From Pseudomonas frederiksbergensis (GTDB lineage Bacteria > Pseudomonadota > Gammaproteobacteria > Pseudomonadales > Pseudomonadaceae), in NCBI RefSeq assembly GCF_035751725.1, contig NZ_CP142104.1, positions 3,348,001 to 3,412,000 of the forward strand: a stretch of 64,000 bases of DNA, in the 5' to 3' direction. Numbering within the stretch: position 1 is the first letter of the stretch; each line of letters starts with the position of its first letter. A program made the position numbers and the translations under genes. Positions 41,721-51,961 of the stretch are shown in pieces. Under the pieces are notes generated by a model. The model was not told the DNA's origin and ran no database searches. It saw only the letters and a list, made by a program, of their open reading frames with translations.

Positions 41721-44700
41721 TCACTGCCCCAACGAAGCATCAACGGGAATATCCAGGATGAAGCTTGCCCCCTGCCCAACCCCATCGCTGCGCACGGTCA
41801 AGCTGCCGCCCATTTCCTGCGCGGCGAGCGCGCAGCTATGAAGGCCGAAACCGTGGCCGTCCTTGCGAGTCGTGAAGCCATGGGAAAAGAGGCGCCCCAT
41901 AAGCTCGGGCGCGATTCCCTTGCCGTTGTCGGCCACCGTGATACGTAAGGTTGGCCCGTCAGTGAGAGACGCGCCAAACGTGACGCAGGGATTACGATCG
42001 ACCACGCCTTCGAACGCCTGCCTGGCATTGCGGATCAGGTTCACCAGGATCAGCAGCACCCGGTGCCGGTCGAGCGACAGCAGGGGCAAGTCGGCAATTT
42101 CCTTGACCACCGTCATCTGCTGGCTCGCCGATGACCCGGTACTCATGCGCAAGGCATCGTCGATCAATTCCGCGACCGGCACGGTCTCGACGATGCTGAC
42201 TGCAACGGCATAGGACTGCTGGGCAGTCACGATAGTCTTGATGTGGTCGATGCCCTTGGTGAGTTGCCCGAGTTCATCGATGATGCCTTGCTGCTCTACC
42301 GTCACCACCTCCGCCAGCCTGGCCAGATAGTCAGGGAGCATCTTTCCCTTGGGGTCTGTGGTGAGGAAATCGCCGAGGTCATCGATGTGTTCTTTCATCA
42401 GTTGAGCCACCTTGCCCAGCCCTTGGGCTTTGGAGCTGCGCATTTGGTTGCTGACCAGTTCTGCCGATACGTTCACGCTGTTGAGGACGTTGCCGACATT
42501 GTGCAGCACCGTCGTGGCGATTTCGGCCATGCCTGCCTGGCGGGACTTCGCATGCAGTTCGCTTTGCACCTGGCTCATGCGTAGCGCCGCACGTACGCGG
42601 GCCTTGAGTTCCAGCGGCGAGAAAGGTTTGGCGAGATAGTCATCGGCGCCACTCTCCAGCCCTGAAACGCAGGCCTCGCTGCCGCCGCGGGCTGTCACCA
42701 GGATCACGGGCAGATGCGCAAAGCCGGGACTGGCCTTGATTCGGGCTGTCAGGCCGAAGCCGTCGAGCTCCGGCATCATCACATCCGAGACGACGACGTC
42801 GATGGGTTGGCGCTGCAACAGTGCCCAGGCCTGCTCGCCATCCGTTGCGGTGGCGACGGTGTAATCGCAGCGCAGCAGTTCACTGAGATAGCTGAGCATT
42901 TCCGGGCTGTCGTCTACCACCAGCACTTTGGAGCGCAGGGCATGTTCCGGGGGCGGCTCGTCGTCGGCGCCGGGCGTCGAAGCTGGGTCGTCGCGACCGA
43001 CCTGGCGACCGTCGTCGAAACGCAGGTGGCGCTGCTCAAGGGAGCTTGTCGGGCTCGGTGACGAACGCTCGTGCAGGTTGTCGGCTTCGATCGGCAGCGT
43101 GTCCAGCTCAGCCCCCAGCGGCAGCCGGACAAAGAAACATGAACCCTTTCCGGGCTCGCTGTTGACGCCGACTTCGCCGCCCATCAATTCGACCAGATCC
43201 TTGACCAGGGCGAGACCGATGCCCGTGCCGCTGTAATGGCGGGTGGCGGAATTGTCGATCTGGGAAAAACGCTGGAACAGCAACGGCAGCTTGTCAGGCG
43301 CAATGCCGATCCCGGAGTCTTGCACCGCGAGCTCAAATCGCTCGCCTTCAATCTCACTCACTGCCAAGTGAACGGTGCCGCCAGTGGGCGTGAACTTGAT
43401 GGCATTGCTCACCAGATTCAACAGGATTTTCTCGAAGTGCCGGGGGTCCAGCAATACCGTGCCAAGCGCCGGATCGACGCTGCAAGTCAGGGTGCAGCCT
43501 TTGCCTTCGGCCACCATGGCGGCATCCTCGGCCAGCACGCCAACCGCGTGGCTCAAGTCGATTGGCGCAGGGCACACGTCGAACTTGCCGGCTTCAGCCT
43601 TGGAGAAATCGAGGATGTCGTTCACCCGGTTCATCAAGCGCAACGCGTTGCGTTGGGCGCGGTCTATTTGAGCACGCCAGTCCTGCGGCGGGGTGCTTGC
43701 CGCCGAGAGTTGCTCCAAAGGGGCGAGAATGAGCGTCAGGGGGGTGCGCAGTTCGTGACTGACCGTGGCAACGAAATCGCTCTTGGCCTGGTTAGCCGTC
43801 TCGGCCTGGTTGCGCGCCTGGATAAGTTCGACGGCCTGGGCCTCCAACACCTCGGTCTGTTGGTGTAGCGTGTCGGTTCGCTCGGCGACCATCCTTTCCA
43901 AAGAGGCCTGGACTTGCTGTCGTTCGGCTTCGGCTTCGGCCTCAAGTACCCGGATGCGCAGTGCAGTTTCTTGAAATACCCGTACGGCGCGGGTCATGAT
44001 TCCAATCTCGTCGCCGCGCCCGGCGCTGGCGATTTCGGCGTTCAGGTCACCGGCAGCAAGTCGGCGCATGACCGAGGCGAGGGCCACGATGGGCTGCGCG
44101 ACAAATCGCGAGGTGCTCCAGGCGATGGCGCCGGCGAGCAAGATGGCGACGGTCCCTGCGATAATCGTGGCGAGCATGCCGAGATCGTTGTGGGCCACGG
44201 CGTCGGAGCGCGCTTCACCCGCAAAGCGCGCAACCAACAGGCCGGCGCTCCGTGCCTCGTTGCGAACCTGATCCCGAGCGTCGCTCAAGGCGTTGCTCGC
44301 CTGATGGAACCTGGCGAACGCCGCCCGGTAGCCGGCGATCTGATCGCCGACAGTCGGGGGCGTCGCCTTGGCTTGCAGCTCGACGGACGAAGGGAGCACC
44401 CGAGAGAGACGGGAGAGCTCGTCCAAGATGGCGCCGACAGCGCTGGCGATCTCGGGCGACGGTGACAGGCGAAACGACAAGGTCTGCGCCTCCAGGGTGG
44501 CCACGCGCTCGGCGAAACGCTTGGACAACGCGGCGGCATTGTTCAGCAACCCGGTGGCGGCCTGAATGTCGCTTGCGTCATGGGCGACGTGCCCCTCCCT
44601 TTCACCCAGCATTGCCTCAAGGCGCCCGGCCACCTCGCCGACGTTGGCGAGCTGCCGCAAAGCCTCGTCTCCCCGCAGCTTGGGCGCCTCGCCTAGGTGT

Positions 44701-45440
44701 CCTACCGCCTTGCAGGAAGCAGCGACCGCCGCCGCCAACTGGTCCTGGGCGTCTCTCTCCTGCGGCGCTTGCATCACCTCGCGCAATTGCTCGACCACCG
44801 GCAAAAGTGCGACGCAAGCGTTGCGCGCCGCAGTAGTGGCCTGCCCCTCCCCGGTCACGAGCAGCGTGGCCACATTGGCGGTGATGATCCGTTCACTGTT
44901 GCGCAGGACGTCCAGGATGCGGTGGGCACTTTCGACGTTGCTCGCCCGCGTCGCATGCTCGGCGGCGCGGGAAGCAACGCCCTTCAAACCCTCGGCAATG
45001 CCCTGCTCGACGAGGGTCCTTGCCTCACGCATCCGGCCGTAGTGGGCTGTCATGTTCTCCGTTTCGCCATCCATGGTCAGGGTCGCCGCCCGCAAGGCGG
45101 TGATGGCCGCGGCGAGCCTTTCCAGGCTCCCCTTGAGCGATTGCGCCTCTGCCACCGGAATGGCCGTGAGGCCGGCGATCGCCGTCGACACCATGCCTTC
45201 AGCCTGGGACAAGCTCTCCTGGTCGCGGGTGGCGATGAAGTTTTCCACCCGGCCGGTGGCCCCGTTGACCGAGGCCAGGATTTCCGCGGAATGGCTGGCG
45301 GAATCCACCGCACGCACCATGCCTCGCAGGCCGTAGAGGTTCACGAGCGATACCGCCAGCATCAGCAATACCAGGGCCGCGACCGCCAACCCGATCGTGA
45401 CGGCAATAGGCCTGTCGGTGGCGAGCTTGAATGTCACCAT
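41721..45440 (-). CDS. hybrid histidine kinase with receiver and second ATPase module
   Basis: The 1239-residue inner-membrane protein has a first helix near residues 12-34, a long helical periplasmic region, a second helix (IIAGTVAILLAGAIAW), a HAMP segment (LAAGDLNAEI), and a coiled coil. The HisKA box is SHELRTPL (His near 562), followed by an ATPase domain (NLVSNAIKF, DSGIGIAPDK, GTGIGLAL). A receiver domain follows (VLVVDDSPEML, phospho-Asp in VVSDVMMPELDG near 888). It then has a second kinase-like unit with TTVLHNVGNVLNSV near 978 and another ATPase (NLIRNARQAF, DNGKGIAPEL). There is no HPt domain. Layout and the adjacent periplasmic protein recall TorS/TorT. ATG 45440 follows GGAGG. 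Confidence 0.9.
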   Translation of the reverse strand: MVTFKLATDRPIAVTIGLAVAALVLLMLAVSLVNLYGLRGMVRAVDSASHSAEILASVNGATGRVENFIATRDQESLSQAEGMVSTAIAGLTAIPVAEAQSLKGSLERLAAAITALRAATLTMDGETENMTAHYGRMREARTLVEQGIAEGLKGVASRAAEHATRASNVESAHRILDVLRNSERIITANVATLLVTGEGQATTAARNACVALLPVVEQLREVMQAPQERDAQDQLAAAVAASCKAVGHLGEAPKLRGDEALRQLANVGEVAGRLEAMLGEREGHVAHDASDIQAATGLLNNAAALSKRFAERVATLEAQTLSFRLSPSPEIASAVGAILDELSRLSRVLPSSVELQAKATPPTVGDQIAGYRAAFARFHQASNALSDARDQVRNEARSAGLLVARFAGEARSDAVAHNDLGMLATIIAGTVAILLAGAIAWSTSRFVAQPIVALASVMRRLAAGDLNAEIASAGRGDEIGIMTRAVRVFQETALRIRVLEAEAEAERQQVQASLERMVAERTDTLHQQTEVLEAQAVELIQARNQAETANQAKSDFVATVSHELRTPLTLILAPLEQLSAASTPPQDWRAQIDRAQRNALRLMNRVNDILDFSKAEAGKFDVCPAPIDLSHAVGVLAEDAAMVAEGKGCTLTCSVDPALGTVLLDPRHFEKILLNLVSNAIKFTPTGGTVHLAVSEIEGERFELAVQDSGIGIAPDKLPLLFQRFSQIDNSATRHYSGTGIGLALVKDLVELMGGEVGVNSEPGKGSCFFVRLPLGAELDTLPIEADNLHERSSPSPTSSLEQRHLRFDDGRQVGRDDPASTPGADDEPPPEHALRSKVLVVDDSPEMLSYLSELLRCDYTVATATDGEQAWALLQRQPIDVVVSDVMMPELDGFGLTARIKASPGFAHLPVILVTARGGSEACVSGLESGADDYLAKPFSPLELKARVRAALRMSQVQSELHAKSRQAGMAEIATTVLHNVGNVLNSVNVSAELVSNQMRSSKAQGLGKVAQLMKEHIDDLGDFLTTDPKGKMLPDYLARLAEVVTVEQQGIIDELGQLTKGIDHIKTIVTAQQSYAVAVSIVETVPVAELIDDALRMSTGSSASQQMTVVKEIADLPLLSLDRHRVLLILVNLIRNARQAFEGVVDRNPCVTFGASLTDGPTLRITVADNGKGIAPELMGRLFSHGFTTRKDGHGFGLHSCALAAQEMGGSLTVRSDGVGQGASFILDIPVDASLGQ

Positions 45441-45465
45441 GGTGCCTCGCCTCCCCGGCCTGCCA

Positions 45466-46557
45466 CTACTGCTTCGTGATCTCCGGTAAAGGCGTCGGCG
45501 GCGCCGCATTGTGGATCGCCGCGTCGATCATCGCCGCAACGGAGGCCTGGCTGTAGACGGGATTGGCGGCACCGCCCACGGGCATGGTAGCGAGCCAAGC
45601 GTCCAGGTCCTTCGCATCGATACGCACCAGAGGCACTTCGACGAACTTCGGCACCTGCTTGCCCGCCAGAATCTGCTGGGCCACCCAGAAGCCCACCTGG
45701 GAAACGCTTGGGGAAGCCGAAACCGAGACGGTCTCGTAGCCATTGGCATCGCGTTCCTGTTTCCACAGGGCGAGTTCGTCCTGGCGGTTCCCCATCACAA
45801 TGATCGGCAAAGGGCGACCTGCCGCCTTGAACGCCATGGCCGCGCCATAACCGTCACCTCCTTGAGTCGCCACGGCATCGATGTTGGGCAACGACGGCAG
45901 CGCCAACGCCACTTCCTTGCGTGCGACGGAAGCGGTCCAATTCCCGTAGACAGTCTTGACGAACTTCAGGCCGGGATAGTCGCTGGCGGCCTTGCGAATG
46001 CCGTCACTGATGTTTTTATCGGTGGCATCGCCAGCAATGCCGCGAATCTCCAGCAGCGTTCCGTTCCCCTTGAGGCGCTCGGCGATATAGTCAATCTCCA
46101 CGCGGCCCATGGCGGACCAGTTGTAGTCCACGGTATAGACGCAACGTTCGGTGACCAGGCTGGCCATGACCACTACAACGATGCCCGCATTGCATGCATC
46201 GCGAATCACCCCGTCGAGGGCCGTGTCGGAGGCGGCGAGGATGACGATGGCGTTGACACCATTGACGATCATGTCCTGGATATGGGCCGCCTGTTCCGAC
46301 GCCGAGTTGTTGGCGCTGACCACCGGAGCCTCCCGGACCAAGCCATCCTTTTGCGCCTGGACCGCGATCTCCTGCCAGTTGCTCACCATCACCTTGCGAA
46401 AGTCGCTGCCCGCGTAGGAGTTGCTGAACGCAATGCTATGGCTTGCGGTAGAGCCGCTGGCGATGCCGCCGTCAGCCGCTTGGGCGGCAAGCATCGCCAG
46501 CCCTGTCATGCAACCGGCGAAGCGACACAAGGATGTGTGAATCGGTTTAGCGTTCAT
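45466..46557 (-). CDS. periplasmic sugar-type binding protein (TorT-like sensor partner)
   Basis: The 363-residue protein has a signal peptide ending near MLAAQA and a type I periplasmic-binding fold of the ribose-binding/TorT kind: IAFSNSYAGSDFR, VNGVNAIVILAASDTALDG, GTLLEIRGIAGDATDKN and IDAVATQGGDGYGAA. No ABC permease or ATPase gene accompanies it. Instead the hybrid kinase gene follows 25 bases downstream, so it probably presents a ligand to the kinase's periplasmic domain. The start overlaps a small upstream ORF as ATGA, and GAAGGAGAG lies ahead of it. The ligand is unknown; a sugar is likelier than TMAO by fold. Confidence 0.88.
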   Translation of the reverse strand: MNAKPIHTSLCRFAGCMTGLAMLAAQAADGGIASGSTASHSIAFSNSYAGSDFRKVMVSNWQEIAVQAQKDGLVREAPVVSANNSASEQAAHIQDMIVNGVNAIVILAASDTALDGVIRDACNAGIVVVVMASLVTERCVYTVDYNWSAMGRVEIDYIAERLKGNGTLLEIRGIAGDATDKNISDGIRKAASDYPGLKFVKTVYGNWTASVARKEVALALPSLPNIDAVATQGGDGYGAAMAFKAAGRPLPIIVMGNRQDELALWKQERDANGYETVSVSASPSVSQVGFWVAQQILAGKQVPKFVEVPLVRIDAKDLDAWLATMPVGGAANPVYSQASVAAMIDAAIHNAAPPTPLPEITKQ

Positions 46558-46673
46558 GCCGCTCTCCTTCGTGCGTGGGCATCAACCACCTGCACCTGCC
46601 GACAGCTTGACTGTGCAGCCGCTGCGGCGTTGACGCACACCGCATCTTCAGCGGGACATACCGCCTCATCCAT
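46554..46673 (-). CDS. possible 39-residue small ORF upstream of the binding protein
   Basis: This frame begins MDEAVCPAEDAV and ends DAHARRRAA. It contains an alanine run and three cysteines and has no recognisable domain. Its stop overlaps the binding-protein start as ATGA, and its ATG shares a base with the stop of the 10-codon ORF just upstream (TGATG). It has no ribosome site of its own, so it would depend on re-initiation. The same frame is open back to an ATG at 46769. Coding status is unproven. Confidence 0.35.
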   Translation of the reverse strand: MDEAVCPAEDAVCVNAAAAAQSSCRQVQVVDAHARRRAA

Positions 46674-46987
46674 CAATAGAACCGGGCATGAAGAACCAGA
46701 CACATAGCGCTCCTTCCCTTGGTAGCCAATACTTGAAGTCCATACATCGCCTGCAATCGCAGTGAGCATAGTCTCGGCATGTCCGCTTCGCGCGCGCCAT
46801 GGACGATTTCGGCCGACTGGACGCCTGCAAGGTCACAGCGGGAGATGAGACTCGCTTTTTCCCTTCTCCCGCTACTTTGATTTCGGCATTTAACAGGCAA
46901 ATCTTTAACGCAGATCAACAAAGCGCCCCTGGTTCCAGCCCTATCATCCCCCAGCGCCAAACCTTCGCTGAAAGCTGAGAGGCAGGG
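46558..46987. promoter_or_regulatory. divergent intergenic region, binding protein versus efflux operon
   Basis: These 430 bases separate two divergent operons. The left part holds the two small ORFs described separately. The right part has a perfect 9-bp inverted repeat, AGCGGGAGA (46837-46845) and TCTCCCGCT (46865-46873), with a 19-base loop containing a T run. I could not place a convincing -35/-10 pair for either direction. Confidence 0.45.
46673..46705 (-). CDS. possible 10-residue leader peptide
   Basis: A very good ribosome site (AAGGGAAGGAGCGCT, 46706-46720) is followed by an ATG and the ten codons MCLVLHARFY before a stop. The stop is TGATG-coupled to the 39-codon ORF. Such strong sites before tiny ORFs are typical of leader peptides that tune translation downstream. 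It is too short to judge by composition. Confidence 0.35.
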   Translation of the reverse strand: MCLVLHARFY

Positions 46988-48061
46988 ATGAACGACGTAA
47001 CCGGTAGATGGCTCAAGCGAGGGGCTCTGGGGAGCTTGGTTGTGCTGGGTGTGCTTGGCGCCTGGTATGTGTTGAAACCTGCCCCCGTGAATCCTGACTT
47101 CGCCAGCGGCAATGGACGGATCGAGGCCACTGAAGTGGATGTGGCGAGCAAACTGGCCGGACGCATCGATACCATTCTGGTGGCCGAAGGCGAGCAGGTC
47201 AGCGCCGGCCAGGTGCTGGCGCGCATGGATACCCAGGCGCTGCGGGCCGAAATACGCCAGGCCCAGGCCCAGTTGCAGCGGGCCCGTACCGCGAAATTAA
47301 CGGCGGCGGCGCTCGTGGCTCAACGGGAAAGCGAAAAGATCACCGCACGGGCAGTGGTTGCCCAGCGCCAGGCTGAACTGATTGCCACGCAGAAACGCTT
47401 TGCCCGCACCGAGATTCTGGTGGGACGCAACGCCCTGGCCAGGCAACAACTGGACGACGATCGCGCGCTGCTGGACAGCGGCCATGCGGCGCTGGCCGCT
47501 GCCAATTCGCAGGTATTGACCGCCCAGGCCGGTATCGAGGCCGCCAAGTCACAAGTGGAAGAGGCCCAGGCCAGCATCGAGGCGGCAGCAGCGACCGAGC
47601 AACGCTTGCAGGCCGACTTGGCCGACACCGAGCTCAAGGCGCCTCGGGATGGACGCGTGCAGTACCGCATCGCCGAAGAAGGCGAGGTGATTCCCGCCGG
47701 GGGCAAAGTCTTGAACCTGGTGGACCTGAGCGATGTGTACCTGACGTTCTTCCTGCCCACCGACCAGGCCGGCCGAGTCGCCATCGGCAGCGAGGCGCGT
47801 GTGATCATCGATGCCGCCCCGCAATATGTGATTCCCGCCAATATCAGCTACGTGGCCAGCGTCGCGCAGTTCACGCCCAAAACGGTTGAGACGGCCAATG
47901 AACGGGAAAAGCTGATGTTCCGTATCAAGGCGCGAATAGACCCTGGACTGCTGCGCAAGCACCTCAGCCAGGTGAAAACCGGCGTGCCGGGCGTAGCCCA
48001 TGTTCGGCTCAACCCTCAAGCCCAATGGCCAGCCGAACTTGAACTCAAGGTGCCGCAATGA
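46988..48061 (+). CDS. yhiI: HlyD-type membrane fusion protein, YhiI-like
   Basis: The 357-residue protein has an N-terminal signal-anchor ([15 protein letters not shown]), a lipoyl/barrel-sandwich half-motif ([34 protein letters not shown]), a long alpha-helical hairpin rich in Ala, Gln and Arg, and a second lipoyl half ([19 protein letters not shown]). It should link an inner-membrane ABC pump to an outer-membrane channel. It is followed with an overlapping ATGATG by the large ABC protein and then a permease, the same order as E. coli yhiI-rbbA-yhhJ. No outer-membrane TolC-type gene is present here. Confidence 0.92.
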   Translation: MNDVTGRWLKRGALGSLVVLGVLGAWYVLKPAPVNPDFASGNGRIEATEVDVASKLAGRIDTILVAEGEQVSAGQVLARMDTQALRAEIRQAQAQLQRARTAKLTAAALVAQRESEKITARAVVAQRQAELIATQKRFARTEILVGRNALARQQLDDDRALLDSGHAALAAANSQVLTAQAGIEAAKSQVEEAQASIEAAAATEQRLQADLADTELKAPRDGRVQYRIAEEGEVIPAGGKVLNLVDLSDVYLTFFLPTDQAGRVAIGSEARVIIDAAPQYVIPANISYVASVAQFTPKTVETANEREKLMFRIKARIDPGLLRKHLSQVKTGVPGVAHVRLNPQAQWPAELELKVPQ

Positions 48062-50799
48062 TGGGCGAGGTCGCTTGGGTGGCACGCCTGCAGGATATAA
48101 GCTTGCGGTACGGCAGCACCCTCGCCCTGGACAGCATTACCCTGGACATTCCCGCCACCGGCATCGTCGGGCTTATCGGTCCGGACGGCGTCGGAAAATC
48201 CAGCCTATTGGGGCTGATCGCGGGCGCGCGAGCCCTGCAGCAGGGGCACCTCACCGTACTGGACGGTGATATGGCCAACGTTCGTCATCGACAAACCTTG
48301 TGTCCACGCATCGCCTACATGCCCCAAGGCCTGGGCAAGAACCTTTACCCGACACTCTCGGTATTCGAGAACCTGGATTTTTTCGCCCGCCTGTTCGGAC
48401 AAGGCCGGCGTGAGCGTCGGCAACGCATCGATGCCTTGTTGGCCAGTACCGGGCTGACGCCCTTCGCCGACCGCCCCGCAGGTAAATTATCCGGTGGGAT
48501 GAAACAGAAACTGGGGCTCTGCTGCGCGCTGATCCACGATCCCGACCTGCTGATCCTTGACGAGCCCACCACTGGCGTCGACCCCCTGGCCCGGAACCAG
48601 TTCTGGGAACTGATCGCCGGGCTGCGCGCACACCGCCCCCAAATGCGTGTCTTGGTGGCCACGGCCTACATGGAAGAGGCTGAGCGCTTCGAGCATTTGC
48701 TGATGATGGACGCGGGCAAGGTTCTGGCCAGCGGTTCACCCGCACAGATCCGCCAACAAACTGAATGCCAGAATCTGGAAGCGGCTTTTATCGCCCTGCT
48801 GCCGCACAGTCGTCGACGTGGCCATAAACCGCTGGTGATCGCGCCCCGCGTCCAACCCGCTGGAGAGTCGGTGATCGCCATCGAAGCCCGCGAATTGACC
48901 TGTCGCTTCGGCGCTTTCACCGCCGTGGACAGTGCCAGTTTCCGCATTGAGCGTGGGGAGATCTTTGGTTTCCTGGGCTCCAATGGTTGCGGCAAATCCA
49001 CCACCATGAAAATGCTGACCGGTTTGCTTGCGGCCACTTCGGGACAGGCGTGGCTGTTTGGCAAGCCGATCGACCCGAAAGACCTCAAGACTCGCCAGCG
49101 TGTCGGCTACATGTCCCAGGGCTTTTCGCTCTACTCTGAGTTGACGGTTCGGCAGAACCTGGTGCTGCATGCGCAGTTGTTTCATGTGCCTGCGGACGAA
49201 GTTGGCAGCCGCGTCGCCGAGGCCGTCGAGCGTTTTGGTCTCAAGCAAGACCTTGACGCCCTGCCCGATCGTCTGCCGCTGGGTATCCGCCAGCGCCTGT
49301 CGCTCGCCGTCGCGCTGATCCACAAACCCGATGTGCTGATTCTCGATGAACCCACCTCTGGCGTAGACCCGATTGCGCGGGACGCTTTCTGGCAACACTT
49401 GCTCGACCTGTCGCGCAATGACGGCGTGACCATCTTCATTTCCACGCATTTCATGAACGAAGCGCAGCGCTGCGACCGGATCTCCTTCATGCATGCCGGG
49501 CGAGTGCTGGTCAGCGGCGCGCCCGAACAGTTGGTCATCGATCGCGGGTTAAGTAGCTTGGAGCAAACCTTTGTCGCTTATCTGGAACAAGCCGCCAGCA
49601 GCACGGCGACCGCGGCGCCACGCGGGCAAACGGGCGACGTGCCCAGCGTCGACGCTCCCTCGGCCATTGTCTCCACGCGCCGCCGCAGCGGGTTCAGCAG
49701 CCTACGCATGTTCAGCTACGCCCGGCGCGAAACCATGGAAATTCGCCGTGACCCGATTCGTCTCACATTGGCCGCGCTGGGCACGGTATTGCTGATGTTC
49801 ATCATGGGTTACGGCATCAGCCTGGACGTCGAAGACCTGTCTTACGCGGTGCTGGACCGCGACCAGACCACCACCAGCCAGGCCTACATCCGCAGTTTCT
49901 CCGGTTCGCGCTACTTCATCGAACAGCCTGGGCTGCAGGATTACGCCGATCTGGAGACCCGCTTGAAAAGCGGGGCGATCGCCCTGGCGCTGGAAATCCC
50001 CCCCAACTTCGGGCGTGACCTCAAGCGGGGGGCCCAGCCGACAGTGGCCGCCTGGGTGGACGGCGCGATGCCCATGCGCGCGCGCACCATAGAGGGTTAC
50101 GTGAATGGCCTGCACAACGGCTATCTGGCGGAGCTCGGGTATGGCGGGACCGCGCTGGCCAACGTAGAGGTGCGTTACCGCTACAACCCGGACGTGGAAA
50201 GCTTGCAGGCGATGGTCCCAGCCATTATTCCGCTGCTGTTGATGATGATTCCGGCGATGCTCACCGCGTTGGGTGTCGTGCGGGAAAAAGAGATGGGCTC
50301 GATCATCAATCTGTATGTCACGCCGGTGACACGCCTGGAATTCCTGCTGGGCAAACAGCTGCCCTACGTGGCCATGGGCATGTTCAACTTTTTCCTGATG
50401 TGCGCTTTGGCCGTCTGGGTGTTCGCCGTGCCACTCAAGGGGAGTCTGTGGGTGTTGAGCCTGGGCGCGTTGCTGTACATCGGCACCTCCACGGGGTTGG
50501 GCCTGTGGATGTCGACGTTCATGAACAGCCAGATAGCGGCCGTGTTCGGCACCGCCATCGCAACTTTGCTGCCGGCTATACAGTTTTCCGGCTTGATCAA
50601 CCCGGTGTCGTCGCTCGAAGGCTTCGGCGCGATGGTCGGCATGGTCTACCCCACCGCACAGTTCCTCACCATCAGCCGAGGGATCTTCTCCAAGGCCTTG
50701 GATTTGCAGGCGCTGGCACCCTATTTCTTGCAACTGCTGGTGACGGTGCCAATCCTGATTGGCCTGAGCGTGCTCTGCCTACGTAAACAGGAGCGTTAG
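48058..50799 (+). CDS. rbbA: RbbA-like protein: two ABC ATPases fused to a permease
   Basis: The 913-residue protein has almost the length of E. coli RbbA. The first ATPase (residues of about 5-240) has [24 protein letters not shown] and [14 protein letters not shown]. The second (about 275-510) has [14 protein letters not shown], a less usual [13 protein letters not shown] signature and [14 protein letters not shown]. The C-terminal ABC-2 membrane part starts near 560 with [14 protein letters not shown] and has about six helices. RbbA in E. coli was described as a ribosome-associated ATPase, while its build is that of an exporter. Here the HlyD and permease partners favour efflux of an unknown compound. 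Confidence 0.93.
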   Translation: MMGEVAWVARLQDISLRYGSTLALDSITLDIPATGIVGLIGPDGVGKSSLLGLIAGARALQQGHLTVLDGDMANVRHRQTLCPRIAYMPQGLGKNLYPTLSVFENLDFFARLFGQGRRERRQRIDALLASTGLTPFADRPAGKLSGGMKQKLGLCCALIHDPDLLILDEPTTGVDPLARNQFWELIAGLRAHRPQMRVLVATAYMEEAERFEHLLMMDAGKVLASGSPAQIRQQTECQNLEAAFIALLPHSRRRGHKPLVIAPRVQPAGESVIAIEARELTCRFGAFTAVDSASFRIERGEIFGFLGSNGCGKSTTMKMLTGLLAATSGQAWLFGKPIDPKDLKTRQRVGYMSQGFSLYSELTVRQNLVLHAQLFHVPADEVGSRVAEAVERFGLKQDLDALPDRLPLGIRQRLSLAVALIHKPDVLILDEPTSGVDPIARDAFWQHLLDLSRNDGVTIFISTHFMNEAQRCDRISFMHAGRVLVSGAPEQLVIDRGLSSLEQTFVAYLEQAASSTATAAPRGQTGDVPSVDAPSAIVSTRRRSGFSSLRMFSYARRETMEIRRDPIRLTLAALGTVLLMFIMGYGISLDVEDLSYAVLDRDQTTTSQAYIRSFSGSRYFIEQPGLQDYADLETRLKSGAIALALEIPPNFGRDLKRGAQPTVAAWVDGAMPMRARTIEGYVNGLHNGYLAELGYGGTALANVEVRYRYNPDVESLQAMVPAIIPLLLMMIPAMLTALGVVREKEMGSIINLYVTPVTRLEFLLGKQLPYVAMGMFNFFLMCALAVWVFAVPLKGSLWVLSLGALLYIGTSTGLGLWMSTFMNSQIAAVFGTAIATLLPAIQFSGLINPVSSLEGFGAMVGMVYPTAQFLTISRGIFSKALDLQALAPYFLQLLVTVPILIGLSVLCLRKQER

Positions 50800-50801
50800 C
50801 C

Positions 50802-51926
50802 ATGCACAGTCTCATGAACATCCTGCGCCTGGGCATCAAGGAATTTCGCAGCCTGTACCATGACCGAGCGATGCTGATCCTGATCATATGGGCGTTCTCG
50901 TTCGGTATCTACTCCGCAGCCTCCGGGATACCGGAGACCTTGCACCATGCACCGCTGGCCATCGTCGATGAAGATCATTCGCAACTGTCCGAACGGTTGA
51001 ATACGGCTTTTCAGCCGCCCTACTTCTTGCCTGCCGCGAAAATCAGCAACCGGCAAGTCGATGCCGGCATGGACAGCGGTCGCTACACCTTCGCCCTCAA
51101 CATTGCGCCCGACTTCCAGCGCGACGTCCTCGCTGGAAGACGCCCCAGCCTGCAGCTCAATGTCGACGCCACCCAGATCGGCCAGGCGTTTACCGGCGCA
51201 GGTTATATCCAGGCCATCGTTGCCACTGAAGTGGCCGAATTTGTCCGTGGTGCGCGCAATACGCCGGCCACCCCGGTGGGCTTGGCCATGCGCATGCAGT
51301 TCAATCCCAACCTGACCCAGGCCTGGTTTACCTCCGTGATGGAACTGATCGATTACGTCACCATGGTGTCGATCATCCTCACCGGCGCCGCACTGATTCG
51401 AGAGCGTGAACACGGCACCATTGAACATCTGCTGGTGATGCCGCTGCGCGCGTTTGAAATCATGACCGCCAAGGTCTGGTCCATGGGACTGGTGGTGCTG
51501 GTGGCCACTGCCTTCGCCGTGTGGGTGGTCGTTCAAGGCTGGCTGGAAGTACCCATCAATGGCTCGATCGGGTTGTTCCTGCTGGGAACCGCATTGCATC
51601 TGTTCGCGACCACCTCCATCGGCATCTACTTGGGCACGGTGGCGCGCTCAATGCCGCAACTCGGGCTGCTGAGCATCCTGATCCTGATTCCACTGCAATT
51701 GCTTTCCGGAGGGGCGACCCCTCGTGAAAGCATGCCGGAGCTGGTGCAAAACCTGATGCTGGCCGCTCCAACCACGCACTTTGTGAGCTTCGCCCAGGGC
51801 ATTCTGTATCGCGGCGCGGGCTTGGCAATTGTCTGGCCGCAGTTCCTGGCAATTGCAGCTATCGGTGCACTGTTTTTCTTCGCGGCGCTATTTCGGTTTC
51901 GCCGTGCGATAACGCAAATGGCCTGA
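50802..51926 (+). CDS. yhhJ: ABC-2 permease, YhhJ-like
   Basis: The 374-residue membrane protein has an N-terminal helix after a cytoplasmic KEFRSLYHDRAML segment, a large periplasmic domain of about 150 residues (DEDHSQLSERL, GRYTFALNIAPDFQRDV) and about five C-terminal helices with REREHGTIEHLLVMP, the family's signature region. It probably pairs with the membrane part of the RbbA-like protein. The ATG at 50802 comes two bases after the rbbA stop and AGGAG lies upstream. It ends the operon. Confidence 0.92.
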   Translation: MHSLMNILRLGIKEFRSLYHDRAMLILIIWAFSFGIYSAASGIPETLHHAPLAIVDEDHSQLSERLNTAFQPPYFLPAAKISNRQVDAGMDSGRYTFALNIAPDFQRDVLAGRRPSLQLNVDATQIGQAFTGAGYIQAIVATEVAEFVRGARNTPATPVGLAMRMQFNPNLTQAWFTSVMELIDYVTMVSIILTGAALIREREHGTIEHLLVMPLRAFEIMTAKVWSMGLVVLVATAFAVWVVVQGWLEVPINGSIGLFLLGTALHLFATTSIGIYLGTVARSMPQLGLLSILILIPLQLLSGGATPRESMPELVQNLMLAAPTTHFVSFAQGILYRGAGLAIVWPQFLAIAAIGALFFFAALFRFRRAITQMA

Positions 51927-51961
51927 GCTCGGCCAGAGCCCTTCTTCCAGCCTCGGCCTAC

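Noticed and set aside
45466..46557. Naming the binding protein TorT with TMAO as ligand
   Set aside because: No TMAO reductase or cytochrome genes are nearby; only the sensor-pair layout supports TorT, so the ligand is left open.
45511..46707. 398-codon plus-strand open frame opposite the periplasmic binding protein
   Set aside because: Antisense to a well-supported gene with signal peptide and binding-protein fold; no motif of its own.
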